Shown here piece by piece: positions 25,666 to 34,022 of a stretch of DNA of 64,000 bases. The DNA lies in the NCBI RefSeq assembly GCF_002095435.2, contig NZ_MJEJ02000047.1, positions 1-64,000 of the forward strand, given 5' to 3'. Every line of letters starts with the position of its first letter. The first letter of the stretch is position 1. This DNA is from Williamsia sp. 1138. Lineage in GTDB: Bacteria > Actinomycetota > Actinomycetes > Mycobacteriales > Mycobacteriaceae. The position numbers and the translations under genes are program-made. Under the pieces are notes generated by a model. That model saw only the letters and a list, made by a program, of their open reading frames with translations. It ran no database searches and was not told where the DNA came from.

Positions 25666-26268
25666 TCAGGGCGCCTGATCGAGGACGGATTGCGGGAGTC
25701 GACAGGGAGTGTCGCCGCTCAGTCCGGTTGCTTTGATGGATCCGAACCGGATGCTGAAGCCACCCGCCGTGATGAGGGTGTCGTGCACTGTCGATTCATC
25801 GTGCAGCGCCCCGGTCTTCACCGTTCCGAGCGTCGAGGCGTGATCGACGACGATCTGGAACGCTCGATCCCAATCGTCCGGTGCCACAGGTAGGTCCGCG
25901 AGGCGAGTCGCGGACTGCCCTCTGAACGCGTTGTCGGAGTAGCCGGGGCAGGTGGTCGTAGTGAAGTCGCGGTTCCAGCTGAACTGGAGATAGGGGAACG
26001 CTTCAGACAGCACGTTGCTGGTCTCGATGAGAAATGTATTGAGCTGTTGAGCGGCTTCTTCGAACGAGGGTTGAGCACGGAGGTGCCGGTCGTTGCGGGC
26101 GAGATCTTCAGCTGACAATTGCTCTCCTTCGGAGTCGTTGGAGCTCTCGTACACCTTGCCGAGTGCAAAGAGGCCGATCACAAGAATGGCTGCGATGACT
26201 GCGAGTACGGCGCAGATCATCAGTAATGGTCGGAGCCATCGTTTGGGTGTTTTCGATGGCCCGGTCAC
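25666..26268 (-). CDS. Membrane-anchored protein, possible LppA family
   Basis: The 200-residue protein has a cytoplasmic head (MTGPSKTPKRW), one membrane helix (residues 13-35, LLMICAVLAVIAAILVIGLFAL region) and an outer domain with two Cys (TTTCPGYSDNAF; GDTPCRLPQ). The segment CPGYSDNAFRGQ with DDWDRAFQIVVDHASTLG recalls mycobacterial LppA lipoproteins, but there is no lipobox. GTG 26268 overlaps the upstream stop (GTGA), so it is coupled to the alpha/beta hydrolase gene. The function is unknown. Confidence 0.65.
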   Translation of the reverse strand: MTGPSKTPKRWLRPLLMICAVLAVIAAILVIGLFALGKVYESSNDSEGEQLSAEDLARNDRHLRAQPSFEEAAQQLNTFLIETSNVLSEAFPYLQFSWNRDFTTTTCPGYSDNAFRGQSATRLADLPVAPDDWDRAFQIVVDHASTLGTVKTGALHDESTVHDTLITAGGFSIRFGSIKATGLSGDTPCRLPQSVLDQAP

Positions 26269-28011
26269 TTTGGTTCTTCGATCTCGAGGCCTGAGTCGGT
26301 GAGCACAGACGCCAAGTTGTAGCCGGCCATCCGGAGCCACTCGTTGTTGTCGGGGCCTTTGACCGATCGTGGATAGTCCGCGTGGCCGCTCCCTCCCTCA
26401 CGGGCAATGCCGGTGCGGTCGACGCCTTCATCAGCCGACAACTGCATGAGGTCCCCGGTTCGGGTGGGGTCGCCGCCATAGGTTCCAAAGTCTGCAATGT
26501 GGTCACCCTCGTTCTCGATCACGAATGCATCCCCCTCGTCCAGACCCAACGTGCGGGCGTTGACAGTGGACACTGTTCCGGCATCACCCAGACCCGGCGA
26601 ACCGTAGAACACTGCATCGTCCACGCCGGCACCATGCGATTCCTGGAGCGCGTGAGATGTGACAACTGAGCCGTACGAGTGACCCAACGCCGTGATGTGG
26701 GGATCAGACGTCTCAGACGCGGCGTCGACCCCCCTGTAGAAGTTCGCAAGATCGGTTGCGGCGTCGTCAGCCTTCGAGTCGGAAGCAACGTCGATTCCAC
26801 CTCTGGCGGTGTCGAGGTTGCCGGGCCCGGTCGAATTGGGGGTGTCATATCCGATCCAGGCAATTGTGGCCACCGTTTGGTTTTCTTCTCCGACGAAGTC
26901 CAGCTGTCGTAGTGCCTCTTTCTGAAGGTTCGATGCCTCGGTGACCATTCCTTCTAAGCTGCCGTTAACATTTGTGCCGAAGCCCGGTGTGGTCACAGAG
27001 ACATGGTCGGCGGTATCGGGATCGCCGACAGCCACAGCCGCATGGCCGCGCTCGCCGCTGGTCATGTCGAGGAGCATCAATTTCAAATCTCGAGGTCGGT
27101 CGGGCGTGCTCTGGTCATCGTCGGGTACGAGTCTCCCAAGCTCTGCCGCAACCGCATCCAGATCCTTCAATTTTTCTTCCACATACCAGAGTGCTGCGTC
27201 CTCATTCGTGAACGTGCCGCCGAAGTGATTGTCGTCAATGTTGTCCTGCAAACGTTTACGTTCCGCTTCGAGTCGGGCCCTCTCGACTGGGATCATCGCT
27301 CGGTTGGCCTTGTCGCGAACTGCGGCCGGAATGCCGTCGACGTTGCCGACCCATCCAGGATGTTGGGAGAGGACGTAGTTTTGCTGCTCAGGCGACAGCG
27401 CATCCCAGTACTCTTTGGCCTCCAGCGGCGTCAGTTGTGGTGCCGGCGGATCTGTTGTGAGACTTCCCTGTTCGCGACCAGTCCTCTTGATTTCTTCGGT
27501 GGACGTGGCGTCACCGGCGGTTATCTCGCCCGATGCAGCCTTTCGCAGCACGGCAGTTGCGTCGGAATCGACGTCGGCGGCCTGCGTCATCAAGGCGCGC
27601 GCGGCTGTCTCGATCTGCAACTCCGCGCGCTTCAATCTTTCGATCTCGTCGGCTTCTTTACAGTCTGTGCTGTAGGTGACCTGCCCGTCGTCGTGCAGCA
27701 TCATCTGGTTCGAAGCGGCATCGCTGTCGAGCTTCTTCAACTCGGCCTGCAAATGCTCTACTGCGACTTCTGTCTGTCGCGCGAGTTCCTGCACGGCGCT
27801 GACCGTCGCAACTTCGTCGGAAAGGTCACCGGCGGTGATGGTGAACTTTTTGCCTCGCCGCGTGAACCGATTCGCCCTGCCAGCCCGGCAACTGGCCGAT
27901 TGACTGCAGCTTTGATTTGACGTCCGTGAGCGTGTCCCCTCGACTCGACAGCGTCGTCTGCAACGTGGACAGTCCCGCGACGTCCCACGCACGAATATCC
28001 CCCAGGTCCAA
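26265..28011 (-). pseudogene. WXG100-like N-terminus plus DUF1023 alpha/beta hydrolase, frameshifted
   Basis: An intact protein of about 580 residues can be read only by joining two frames. The N-terminus (TTG 28011, MDLGDIRAWDVAGLSTLQTT; a longer TTG start at 28032 is possible) is helical with the WXG-like turn GWQGE and runs to about 27846. The rest (FTITAGDLSDEVATVSAVQE onward) is one base out of phase. The C-terminal half is a DUF1023 alpha/beta hydrolase with the nucleophile elbow ALGHSYGSVVTSHAL and a late His near GHIADFG or GHADYP. The break is next to a run of five A at 27846-27850. The open frame up to 28058 has a Cys/Arg-rich, non-coding-like start. Downstream it is coupled to the LppA-like gene. 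Confidence 0.65.
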
Positions 28012-28099
28012 TTCGCCCCCTCGAACGACCAAGCCACGACACTCGGTGTGGCGGACAATAGCCTAGGGTATTGCTCGGGGAGTCAAGCGAGGGGGAGCT

Positions 28100-28441
28100 G
28101 TGTCAGAAGATCTGCGCGTGTCAATCGAAGATGTCATGACCGCGGCGACGATGACAGTGCAGGCTGGGTTGCTGGCCGACGACGAGCTGTCAGAGGGCGA
28201 GACAAGAATCAATACTGGCGGTGCAGACTCGTTCCGTGGGACTGCAAACGGGGCGCTGGGAGAGTTCACCACCTACCTGAGCAAACGGCGACAGTCTTTG
28301 GACTTCGCGGTGGATGACATCGTGCAGGGCCTGCGGGGAGCCGCCATCGCTCTTGGCACCGCCGATCAGGATGCGGGGGAACAGCTTCGGGTGGTCGCGA
28401 AACATGCGTCCGCACAGAGAAGCTCGGTTCTGGATCTCTAG
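28100..28441 (+). CDS. Small WXG100/ESX-like protein
   Basis: The 113-residue protein (MSEDLRVSIEDVMTAATMTV) is predicted helical with a turn at DSFRG instead of WXG and a later helix (SLDFAVDDIVQGLRGAAIAL), the pattern of ESX-like proteins found next to DUF1023 hydrolases. It starts at GTG 28100 after AGGGGGAG. It is divergent from, not co-directional with, the hydrolase, with 88 nt between the starts, so the two share a promoter region. Confidence 0.6.
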   Translation: MSEDLRVSIEDVMTAATMTVQAGLLADDELSEGETRINTGGADSFRGTANGALGEFTTYLSKRRQSLDFAVDDIVQGLRGAAIALGTADQDAGEQLRVVAKHASAQRSSVLDL

Positions 28442-28547
28442 CCACAGGTATCACCAGATTCGGCCCCTGCGTGGGCGTCGAGGGACATATGCCCTCGAGC
28501 GGTCCAGGCGGAGCCGAATGTGGTGGGCATAACGTCTGTCGCACAAC

Positions 28548-28583
28548 AAAACCCGGCCCACCTCGACAGGCGGACCGGGCTTT
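28548..28583 (-). terminator. Intrinsic terminator of the sseC-rhodanese operon
   Basis: Arms 28548-28563 and 28568-28583 pair with G-U wobbles around a 4-nt loop; on the minus strand the stem is followed by TTTTGTTGTG. It lies just after the sseC stop. Confidence 0.75.
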
Positions 28584-28596
28584 GGAAGTGGAGCTC

Positions 28597-28902
28597 TTAC
28601 TTGCTGACGACCACGTCGTGCTCGTGGACTCCGGCACCGTCTGGATGCACGGTGACGTCGCCGTTGCCGGTCGACGACAGGGCGCGCAGCGTCCAGGTGC
28701 CCGGAGCGGCGAAGAAGCGGAAGTCGCCCGTACCGCTGGCGACAACCTCGGCGGTGAACTCGCCGGTCTTGTCGAGCAGCCGCACGAACGCGCCGGCCAC
28801 CGGGTTGCCGTCGGTGTCGAGCACCTGACCGGTCAACACGGTCTCTTTCTCGGTATCAACACCGGCGGGCAGTTTCTGACCCTGTTTAGGCGCAGCACAC
28901 AT
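28597..28902 (-). CDS. sseC: DUF1416 protein SseC
   Basis: The 101-residue protein (MCAAPKQGQKLPAGVDTEKE) is a beta-sandwich of the DUF1416/CnaB-like type: VLTGQVLDTDGNPVAGAFVRL. In mycobacteria SseC is always encoded just after the CysA2/3 rhodanese and is linked to thiosulfate or sulfane-sulfur handling; the exact role is unproven. It is separated from the rhodanese stop by 5 nt and is the last gene of the operon. Confidence 0.88.
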   Translation of the reverse strand: MCAAPKQGQKLPAGVDTEKETVLTGQVLDTDGNPVAGAFVRLLDKTGEFTAEVVASGTGDFRFFAAPGTWTLRALSSTGNGDVTVHPDGAGVHEHDVVVSK

Positions 28903-28907
28903 ATTAT

Positions 28908-29741
28908 TTACTCTCCCAGTTCGATCGGGGCGCCGACGAGTGAGCCGTATTCGACCCAGCTGCCGTCGTAGTTCTTGACATTGGTCTTACCGAGGATCTG
29001 ATCGAGGACGAACCAGGTGTGGCTCGAACGCTCGCCGATACGGCAGTATGCGATGGTTTCTTTGCTCTCGTCAAATCCCTTGTCGGCGTAGAGCTTTGTG
29101 AGATCTTCGTCCGACTTGAAGGTGCCGTCCTCGTTGGCGGTGGTGCTCCACGGGATGTTGATGGCTCCGGGGATGTGGCCCTTCTGCTGAGCCTGCTCCT
29201 GAGGGAGGTGGGCCGGCGCGAGGATCTTGCCCGAGAACTCATCTGGGCTACGCACGTCGACGAGGTTCTTGCTGCCGATGGCGTTGATGACCTCGTCGCG
29301 GAAGGCGCGGATGTCGTTGTTGGGTGCCTCTGCCTTGTAGGTGGCGGCGGGCAGGTTGACCTCGTCCTTCGACAGCGGGCGGCCGTCGAGTTCCCACTTC
29401 TTGCGGCCGCCGTCGATCAGCTTGACGTCCTTGTGGCCGTACAGCTTGAAGTACCAGTACGCGTATGCAGCGAACCAGTTGTTGTTGCCGCCGTACAGGA
29501 CAACGGTGTCGTCGTTCGAAACGCCCTTGGCCGAGAGCAGTTCGGAGAACTGTTCCTGGTTCAGGAAGTCGCGACGGACGCCGTCCTGCAGGTCCTTGCG
29601 CCAGTCGAGACGGATGGCGCCTTCGATGTGGCCGCCCTCGTACGCCGAGGTGTCTTCGTCGACCTCGATGAAGACGGTCTTGTCTGCTTTCAGGTTCTGC
29701 TCAGCCCAGTCGGCGCTGACCAGGACATCGGAGCGAGCCAT
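28908..29741 (-). CDS. Thiosulfate sulfurtransferase (rhodanese, CysA2-like)
   Basis: The 277-residue protein has two rhodanese domains. The active Cys is in YCRIGERSSHTWF in the second domain; the first is inactive, as is usual. It moves sulfane sulfur from thiosulfate to acceptors such as cyanide or thiols in the cytoplasm. Mycobacterial homologues are named CysA2/CysA3 or SseA. It starts at ATG 29741 with AGGAAA upstream. The operon is preceded by a polycysteine leader ORF at 29892-29978, a mark of cysteine-responsive attenuation. Confidence 0.94.
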   Translation of the reverse strand: MARSDVLVSADWAEQNLKADKTVFIEVDEDTSAYEGGHIEGAIRLDWRKDLQDGVRRDFLNQEQFSELLSAKGVSNDDTVVLYGGNNNWFAAYAYWYFKLYGHKDVKLIDGGRKKWELDGRPLSKDEVNLPAATYKAEAPNNDIRAFRDEVINAIGSKNLVDVRSPDEFSGKILAPAHLPQEQAQQKGHIPGAINIPWSTTANEDGTFKSDEDLTKLYADKGFDESKETIAYCRIGERSSHTWFVLDQILGKTNVKNYDGSWVEYGSLVGAPIELGE

Positions 29742-29891
29742 GGTTTTCCTTTCGTTGGGGGTGCGGCAGTGAGAGACCGCGATGAAGATACAGCTGTGGG
29801 TGCTTGCTGGGGCGCACAGTGATCGCCTGGGGCCAGAAGATGCGACCAGGGGTACGCCGGATGCGGCCGCAGACGAACTGCGGAGCCGCCG

Positions 29892-29978
29892 TTACCGGCT
29901 CAGACAGCAACAGTTGGCGATGCGACAGAAGTCGATCGCCCGGCGACGTGTGAGCATCAACTCACGGCCCAGTTGCAT
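29892..29978 (-). CDS. Polycysteine leader peptide (cysteine-responsive attenuator uORF)
   Basis: The 28-codon ORF ends DFCRIANCCCLSR then TAA: three consecutive Cys codons plus one more, in only 28 residues. It lies 150 nt upstream of the rhodanese start on the same strand. A TACGCT -10-like hexamer ends 7 nt before the ATG at 29978, so the message may be leaderless. In M. smegmatis a Cys-rich leaderless uORF ahead of the homologous operon was shown to raise expression when cysteine is scarce. An internal ATG at 29957 is an alternative start. Confidence 0.8.
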   Translation of the reverse strand: MQLGRELMLTRRRAIDFCRIANCCCLSR

Positions 29979-30012
29979 GGCAGTCAGCGTACCGCAGCGA
30001 AATCGGACCCGA

Positions 30013-30825
30013 TCACGACCCTGGCAGGAAGTCCTGCGCGGTCACCACGAGCGGTTTCGCCTCCCCGTCGACGACCACATCGCTGCCCTGACTGGCCGCG
30101 GAGACGGCGCGCAGCGACCAGGGCAACGGCAGCACCGGCAGGGTCTGACTGAACTGCGCAAGCACGAAGGGAACCTCGGCGTCGGTGACGTCGCTCTCCA
30201 CGTGATCGGCCGACCCCGAATACAGGGAGGTGGCGTCGATCCGTAGGGCGCCGTCACGCACGGACAGATCAGCCGAGACGCTGACCTTTTCTCGCGGCGG
30301 TGCAGTGGTGTGACCGGAATTACCCTTATCGGGCAAATTGACCGTGCCGGTCAGAACGATGCCTTTGTCGCTCGTCAGGATCCCGTCGCCCGGACCGCCG
30401 CCACCTGCCTTGTCCTCAGGCGCCGGTGTCGTCACCGTGAGGTCCTCGATACCGAGAAATCGGCCCAGATTGACCGAATCGATCTTCAGGGATCCGGTCA
30501 CCTTGTCGACCCGCAGCTGCGTCGATTCGGTGATCACCCAATCGCCCCCGATGCGGTGCACCCCGGACAGCCTCGAACGGAGGTCGCCGCGACGCCCATT
30601 CCCCAGGTCAGTGCCCCTGGCTGTGATACCGATCTGCTCGTAGTCGTCGCCGGTCGCCTGCACGATGAACGGGAATCCGGTGATCGTGACCTCAGGGTCG
30701 AAGTCGAGGTCCGACGCCGCCCGAAGTGCCCGGGAATAACGGTATTCTGCGTAGGCCGCGACGGAGAAGTCGGTAACAGTCGCGACGCAGAGGACGATGA
30801 GCACCCCGGCGAGCAGTTTGCGCAC
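30013..30825 (-). CDS. lmeA: LmeA family lipid-binding protein
   Basis: The 270-residue protein starts with a signal or anchor (VRKLLAGVLIVLCVATVTDF) and is mostly beta, the DUF2993/LmeA fold. The homologue in mycobacteria (Rv0817c/MSMEG_5785) binds phospholipids in the cell envelope and is needed for mannan elongation of lipomannan and lipoarabinomannan. I chose GTG 30825 (GGGGATTTG upstream) over the ATG at 30864. It is divergent from the GlnR-like regulator, as in mycobacteria. It lacks the neighbouring thioredoxin gene (thiX) I would expect between it and the rhodanese. Confidence 0.82.
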   Translation of the reverse strand: MRKLLAGVLIVLCVATVTDFSVAAYAEYRYSRALRAASDLDFDPEVTITGFPFIVQATGDDYEQIGITARGTDLGNGRRGDLRSRLSGVHRIGGDWVITESTQLRVDKVTGSLKIDSVNLGRFLGIEDLTVTTPAPEDKAGGGGPGDGILTSDKGIVLTGTVNLPDKGNSGHTTAPPREKVSVSADLSVRDGALRIDATSLYSGSADHVESDVTDAEVPFVLAQFSQTLPVLPLPWSLRAVSAASQGSDVVVDGEAKPLVVTAQDFLPGS

Positions 30826-31003
30826 CAAATCCCCTCTACACACGAATTTTGCTCGCTTCGGCAACGGCGCCGGCGGAACCCTGGCCAGGTCCCCGAGAGG
30901 ACTTGTTAACGGGTACTGACTGAAATGACGCTATTCTGTCATCTATCTCGCACACGCCCGTAAGGCAGCGTACATATACGAATAATCGAGATCGGAGTGG
31001 TTT

Positions 31004-31801
31004 GTGGATCTCTTGTTGTTGACAGCCGATCCCACCCCTGAAGCCGTACTGCCGTCGTTGTCGCTGCTGGCTCACACCGTCCGTGTTGCACCCACCGAGG
31101 TGTCGTCGCTGATGGAGGCCGGAAACGCTGATGTCGCCATCGTTGACGCGCGGTCAGACCTTGCCGCCGCGCGTGGCCTGTGTCGGCTCTTGGGGAGTAC
31201 GGGTTCGTCCGTGCCTGTCGTTGCGGTGCTCACAGAAGGTGGCCTGGTCGCCGTCAATTCGGAGTGGGGCCTCGATGACTTCCTCCTACCTGCCACGGGC
31301 CCGGCCGAACTGGATGCGCGACTGCGCCTCCTTGTCGTCCGCAGCCGTGGCGTCACTGCCGAAGAGGCCAGTGGCAAGGTCACGCTGGGCGATCTGGTCA
31401 TCGATGAGGGCACGTACACGGCCCGGTTGCGCGGCCGTCCGCTCGACCTGACCTACAAGGAGTTCGAGCTCCTCAAGTACCTCGCCCAGAATGCCGGCCG
31501 GGTGTTCACCCGCGCCCAGCTGTTGCAAGAGGTGTGGGGTTACGACTTCTTCGGCGGCACCCGCACCGTGGATGTTCACGTACGACGACTGCGGGCAAAG
31601 CTCGGGAGTGAGTACGAATCGCTGATCGGAACGGTCCGGAACGTCGGCTACAAAGCGGTCCGACCGAACCGCGGTGGTCGCGGCGGAAGCTCCGAGCCTC
31701 CCGAGGATCCGACCGACGGTCCCGATCTCGACGACGTGACCGGCCCCGACGGCGTCGATTTCCCCGATCAACAGTTCAGTTCCAGCACCAATGGGAGTTG
31801 A
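31004..31801 (+). CDS. GlnR-like OmpR-family response regulator (Rv0818-like)
   Basis: The 265-residue protein has an atypical receiver domain (residues 1-120; one Asp in VAIVDARSD, but the usual phosphorylation pocket is weak) and a C-terminal winged helix ([24 protein letters not shown] start; [16 protein letters not shown]). Such orphan regulators include GlnR of nitrogen control and work without a sensor kinase. This is the Rv0818 position, beside mshD. It starts at GTG 31004 and its end overlaps mshD by 11 nt. A Pro/Asp-rich C-terminal tail extends beyond the DNA-binding domain. Confidence 0.83.
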   Translation: MDLLLLTADPTPEAVLPSLSLLAHTVRVAPTEVSSLMEAGNADVAIVDARSDLAAARGLCRLLGSTGSSVPVVAVLTEGGLVAVNSEWGLDDFLLPATGPAELDARLRLLVVRSRGVTAEEASGKVTLGDLVIDEGTYTARLRGRPLDLTYKEFELLKYLAQNAGRVFTRAQLLQEVWGYDFFGGTRTVDVHVRRLRAKLGSEYESLIGTVRNVGYKAVRPNRGGRGGSSEPPEDPTDGPDLDDVTGPDGVDFPDQQFSSSTNGS

Positions 31802-32657
31802 GTCGACCCAGCGGGTCCGCGACATTGTCGCCGCGGCAACGCTCGCTGACAGGGTGGCACCGCTCGGCGAGCAGGCGGTGGCGGCGATCGGGCGTCCCGG
31901 AATCGCGGAGTTCACGGTGTCCAGCGGCGACGACGTGGTCGGATACGCCAACGTGCAACCTTCCCGCGACGGCGAACCGGCGATGATCGAACTCGTCGTC
32001 GACCCCGAGCACCGCCAGCAGGGCCACGGAAAACGCTTGCTGACAACGGTTCTCGGCCAGGTGGAGGGCGATCGGCGAGTCTGGGCGCACGGCGATCTGC
32101 CCGCGGCGAGCGCGCTGGCAGAGGATATGGGTCTGACCCCGCTTCGTGAGCTGCTCCAACTGCGTCGTCCCCTCACCGATCCGCTGCCCGATCTCCTCGT
32201 GCCCGACGATCTCGTCCTGCGCACCTACGCCGGGCCGACCGACGACCCCGAGATCCTGCGGGTGAACAACGCGGCGTTCGCGTGGCACCCCGAGCAGGGT
32301 GGCTGGAGTGCCGAGCAGATCGACGAACGGACCGGCTCCGACTGGTTCGATGCCGCGGGGGTGTTCTTGGCCTTCGACGCCGCGGACCCCGATCGACTCC
32401 TCGGGTTCCACTGGACCAAGGTGCACCCAGCGGAGGGGGACACAGCGGAATTGGGCGAGGTGTACATCGTCGGGGTGGACCCTGCCGCCCAGGGGCGGGG
32501 ACTGGGCCGGATCTTGACCCTCGCGGGGCTGCATCACCTCCGTGATCTCGGTCTCGGTGAGGTCGAACTGTATGTCGAAGGCGACAACACGGCCGCGTTG
32601 AACACCTACAACAAGCTCGGATTCACTCGCTACGCCATCGATGTGGCGTACGGATAG
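31791..32657 (+). CDS. mshD: Mycothiol synthase (double GNAT acetyltransferase)
   Basis: MshD transfers acetyl from acetyl-CoA to the cysteinyl amine of Cys-GlcN-Ins, the last step of mycothiol synthesis. The 288-residue protein has two GNAT domains: the N-terminal one with [19 protein letters not shown] and the C-terminal catalytic one with [20 protein letters not shown] (pyrophosphate-binding loops) and a final YNKLGFTRY. It starts at ATG 31791 within the end of the GlnR-like gene. Presence of mshD marks the organism as a mycothiol producer. Confidence 0.95.
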   Translation: MGVESTQRVRDIVAAATLADRVAPLGEQAVAAIGRPGIAEFTVSSGDDVVGYANVQPSRDGEPAMIELVVDPEHRQQGHGKRLLTTVLGQVEGDRRVWAHGDLPAASALAEDMGLTPLRELLQLRRPLTDPLPDLLVPDDLVLRTYAGPTDDPEILRVNNAAFAWHPEQGGWSAEQIDERTGSDWFDAAGVFLAFDAADPDRLLGFHWTKVHPAEGDTAELGEVYIVGVDPAAQGRGLGRILTLAGLHHLRDLGLGEVELYVEGDNTAALNTYNKLGFTRYAIDVAYG

Positions 32658-32696
32658 GCCTGAACACCGCTGCTCACGAGGGTTGTTCGTACTCCT

Positions 32697-32740
32697 GGTG
32701 ACCCGAAGGTGAACGACGCGTGTCCAGGCAGATTTTCACC
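32697..32740. promoter_or_regulatory. Candidate PHO box (PhoP/RegX3 site) upstream of pstS
   Basis: GGTGACC (32697-32703) and GGTGAAC (32708-32714) are direct repeats with an 11-bp period, the layout of actinobacterial PHO boxes (GTTCACC units) read on the other strand. A further TTCACC follows at 32735-32740. It is 200 bp before pstS. Confidence 0.6.
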
Positions 32741-32751
32741 TGCGCCGAACC

Positions 32752-32779
32752 GATGAATTCCGACACCCTTCAATTCATC
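32752..32779. repeat. Inverted repeat in the pstS leader
   Basis: GATGAATT (32752-32759) and AATTCATC (32772-32779) are perfect 8-bp arms with a 12-bp loop. Flanking AACC and GGTT can extend the stem with a small bulge. Confidence 0.5.
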
Positions 32780-32916
32780 TTCGGTTAACCATGTGTAGGT
32801 AATCCGTCCATGACCGGGCTCTAGCTTTCATCAGGTAGCGCGTAAGGCGTTCGGAAACTGACGTGGCATCCCGAAATCACGAGGTGTCATGAGCAAAGCC
32901 CATGGAGGAATCTTCG

Positions 32917-33972
32917 GTGAGAATCAAGTCAAGTGGCGCCATCGTGTGTGCGGCCGCAGTAACTGCTCTGGTGATGGCCGGCTGCAGCAGCGAGGACTCG
33001 AGCGGTGGGACCATCAGCGGTGAAGGCTCGACCGCGCAGCAGAAGGCGATGGAGCACTTCCAGACGGTGGTCGCCGACAACGGTGGCGTCGTCCTGAACT
33101 ACACGGGCTCGGGCTCGGGCGACGGTGTCGCCAAGTTCCTCAGCAGCGACGTCGACTTCGCCGGATCGGATTCGGCTCTGAAGGACGACGAGATCACCGA
33201 GGCAGCGACCCGCTGCGGCGGCAACGAGGCCTGGAACCTCCCGATGGTCGCGGGCCCGGTTGCGATCGCCTACAACCTGGATGGCGTCGACAACCTCGTG
33301 CTCAACCCGACGGTCCTGGCCGGGATCTTCGATTCGAAGATCACCACCTGGAACGCGCCGGAGATCGCCGCCCTGAATCCCGGCGTGACCCTGCCGAGCA
33401 CCGCGATCGTGCCGGTGCACCGCAGCGACAGCTCCGGTACCACGGACAACTTCCAGCGCTTCCTGCAGAACGCGGCTCCGCAGGCGTGGCCCTACGAACA
33501 CGACAAGGCGTTCAAGGGCCAGGGCGGCTCGGCTGCGGCCAAGTCGACCGGCGTCGGCGACACCGTGAAGAAGACCCCGGGCTCGGTCACCTACGTCGAG
33601 TGGGGCTTCGCCCAGGAGAATCAGCTCGGCGTTGCCAGCCTCGACTTCGGCGCCGGAGCGACGGAACTGACCGCCGACACCTCGGCGAAGGCGCTCGACG
33701 CGGTCACGTTCAAAGACCCTAACTCGAACAACCTGGTTGTCGACACCGACGCACTGTTCTCGATCAAGGAAGCAGGTGCGTACCCGCTCCTGCTGACCAC
33801 GTACGAGATCGTCTGCTCGGCGGGCTATGAAGGCGACATCCAGACGACCATCAAGGACGCCTTCACCACCATCCTCAACGAGGGCCAGGATGGACTGTCC
33901 GAGCTGGGCTACACACCGTTGCCGGATGCCTTCAAAGCTAAACTGCAGACGTCCATCGACGCTCTGAAGTGA
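32917..33972 (+). CDS. pstS: Phosphate ABC transporter substrate-binding lipoprotein PstS
   Basis: PstS binds phosphate outside the membrane. The 351-residue protein has a lipobox (VTALVMAGC) and the phosphate-site segments GSTAQQKAMEHF, FAGSDSALKDDE and VPVHRSDSSGTTDNFQRFL. It starts at GTG 32917 (VRIKSS) with GGAGGAA 8-10 nt upstream, better than the in-frame ATG at 32902. It is first in pstS-pstC-pstA-pstB, and candidate PHO repeats lie upstream. Confidence 0.95.
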   Translation: MRIKSSGAIVCAAAVTALVMAGCSSEDSSGGTISGEGSTAQQKAMEHFQTVVADNGGVVLNYTGSGSGDGVAKFLSSDVDFAGSDSALKDDEITEAATRCGGNEAWNLPMVAGPVAIAYNLDGVDNLVLNPTVLAGIFDSKITTWNAPEIAALNPGVTLPSTAIVPVHRSDSSGTTDNFQRFLQNAAPQAWPYEHDKAFKGQGGSAAAKSTGVGDTVKKTPGSVTYVEWGFAQENQLGVASLDFGAGATELTADTSAKALDAVTFKDPNSNNLVVDTDALFSIKEAGAYPLLLTTYEIVCSAGYEGDIQTTIKDAFTTILNEGQDGLSELGYTPLPDAFKAKLQTSIDALK

Positions 33973-34022
33973 TCTGAGAGCGACGGGACTCCCAAGATGA
34001 TTCGAAATGACGGTAGTCGAGG

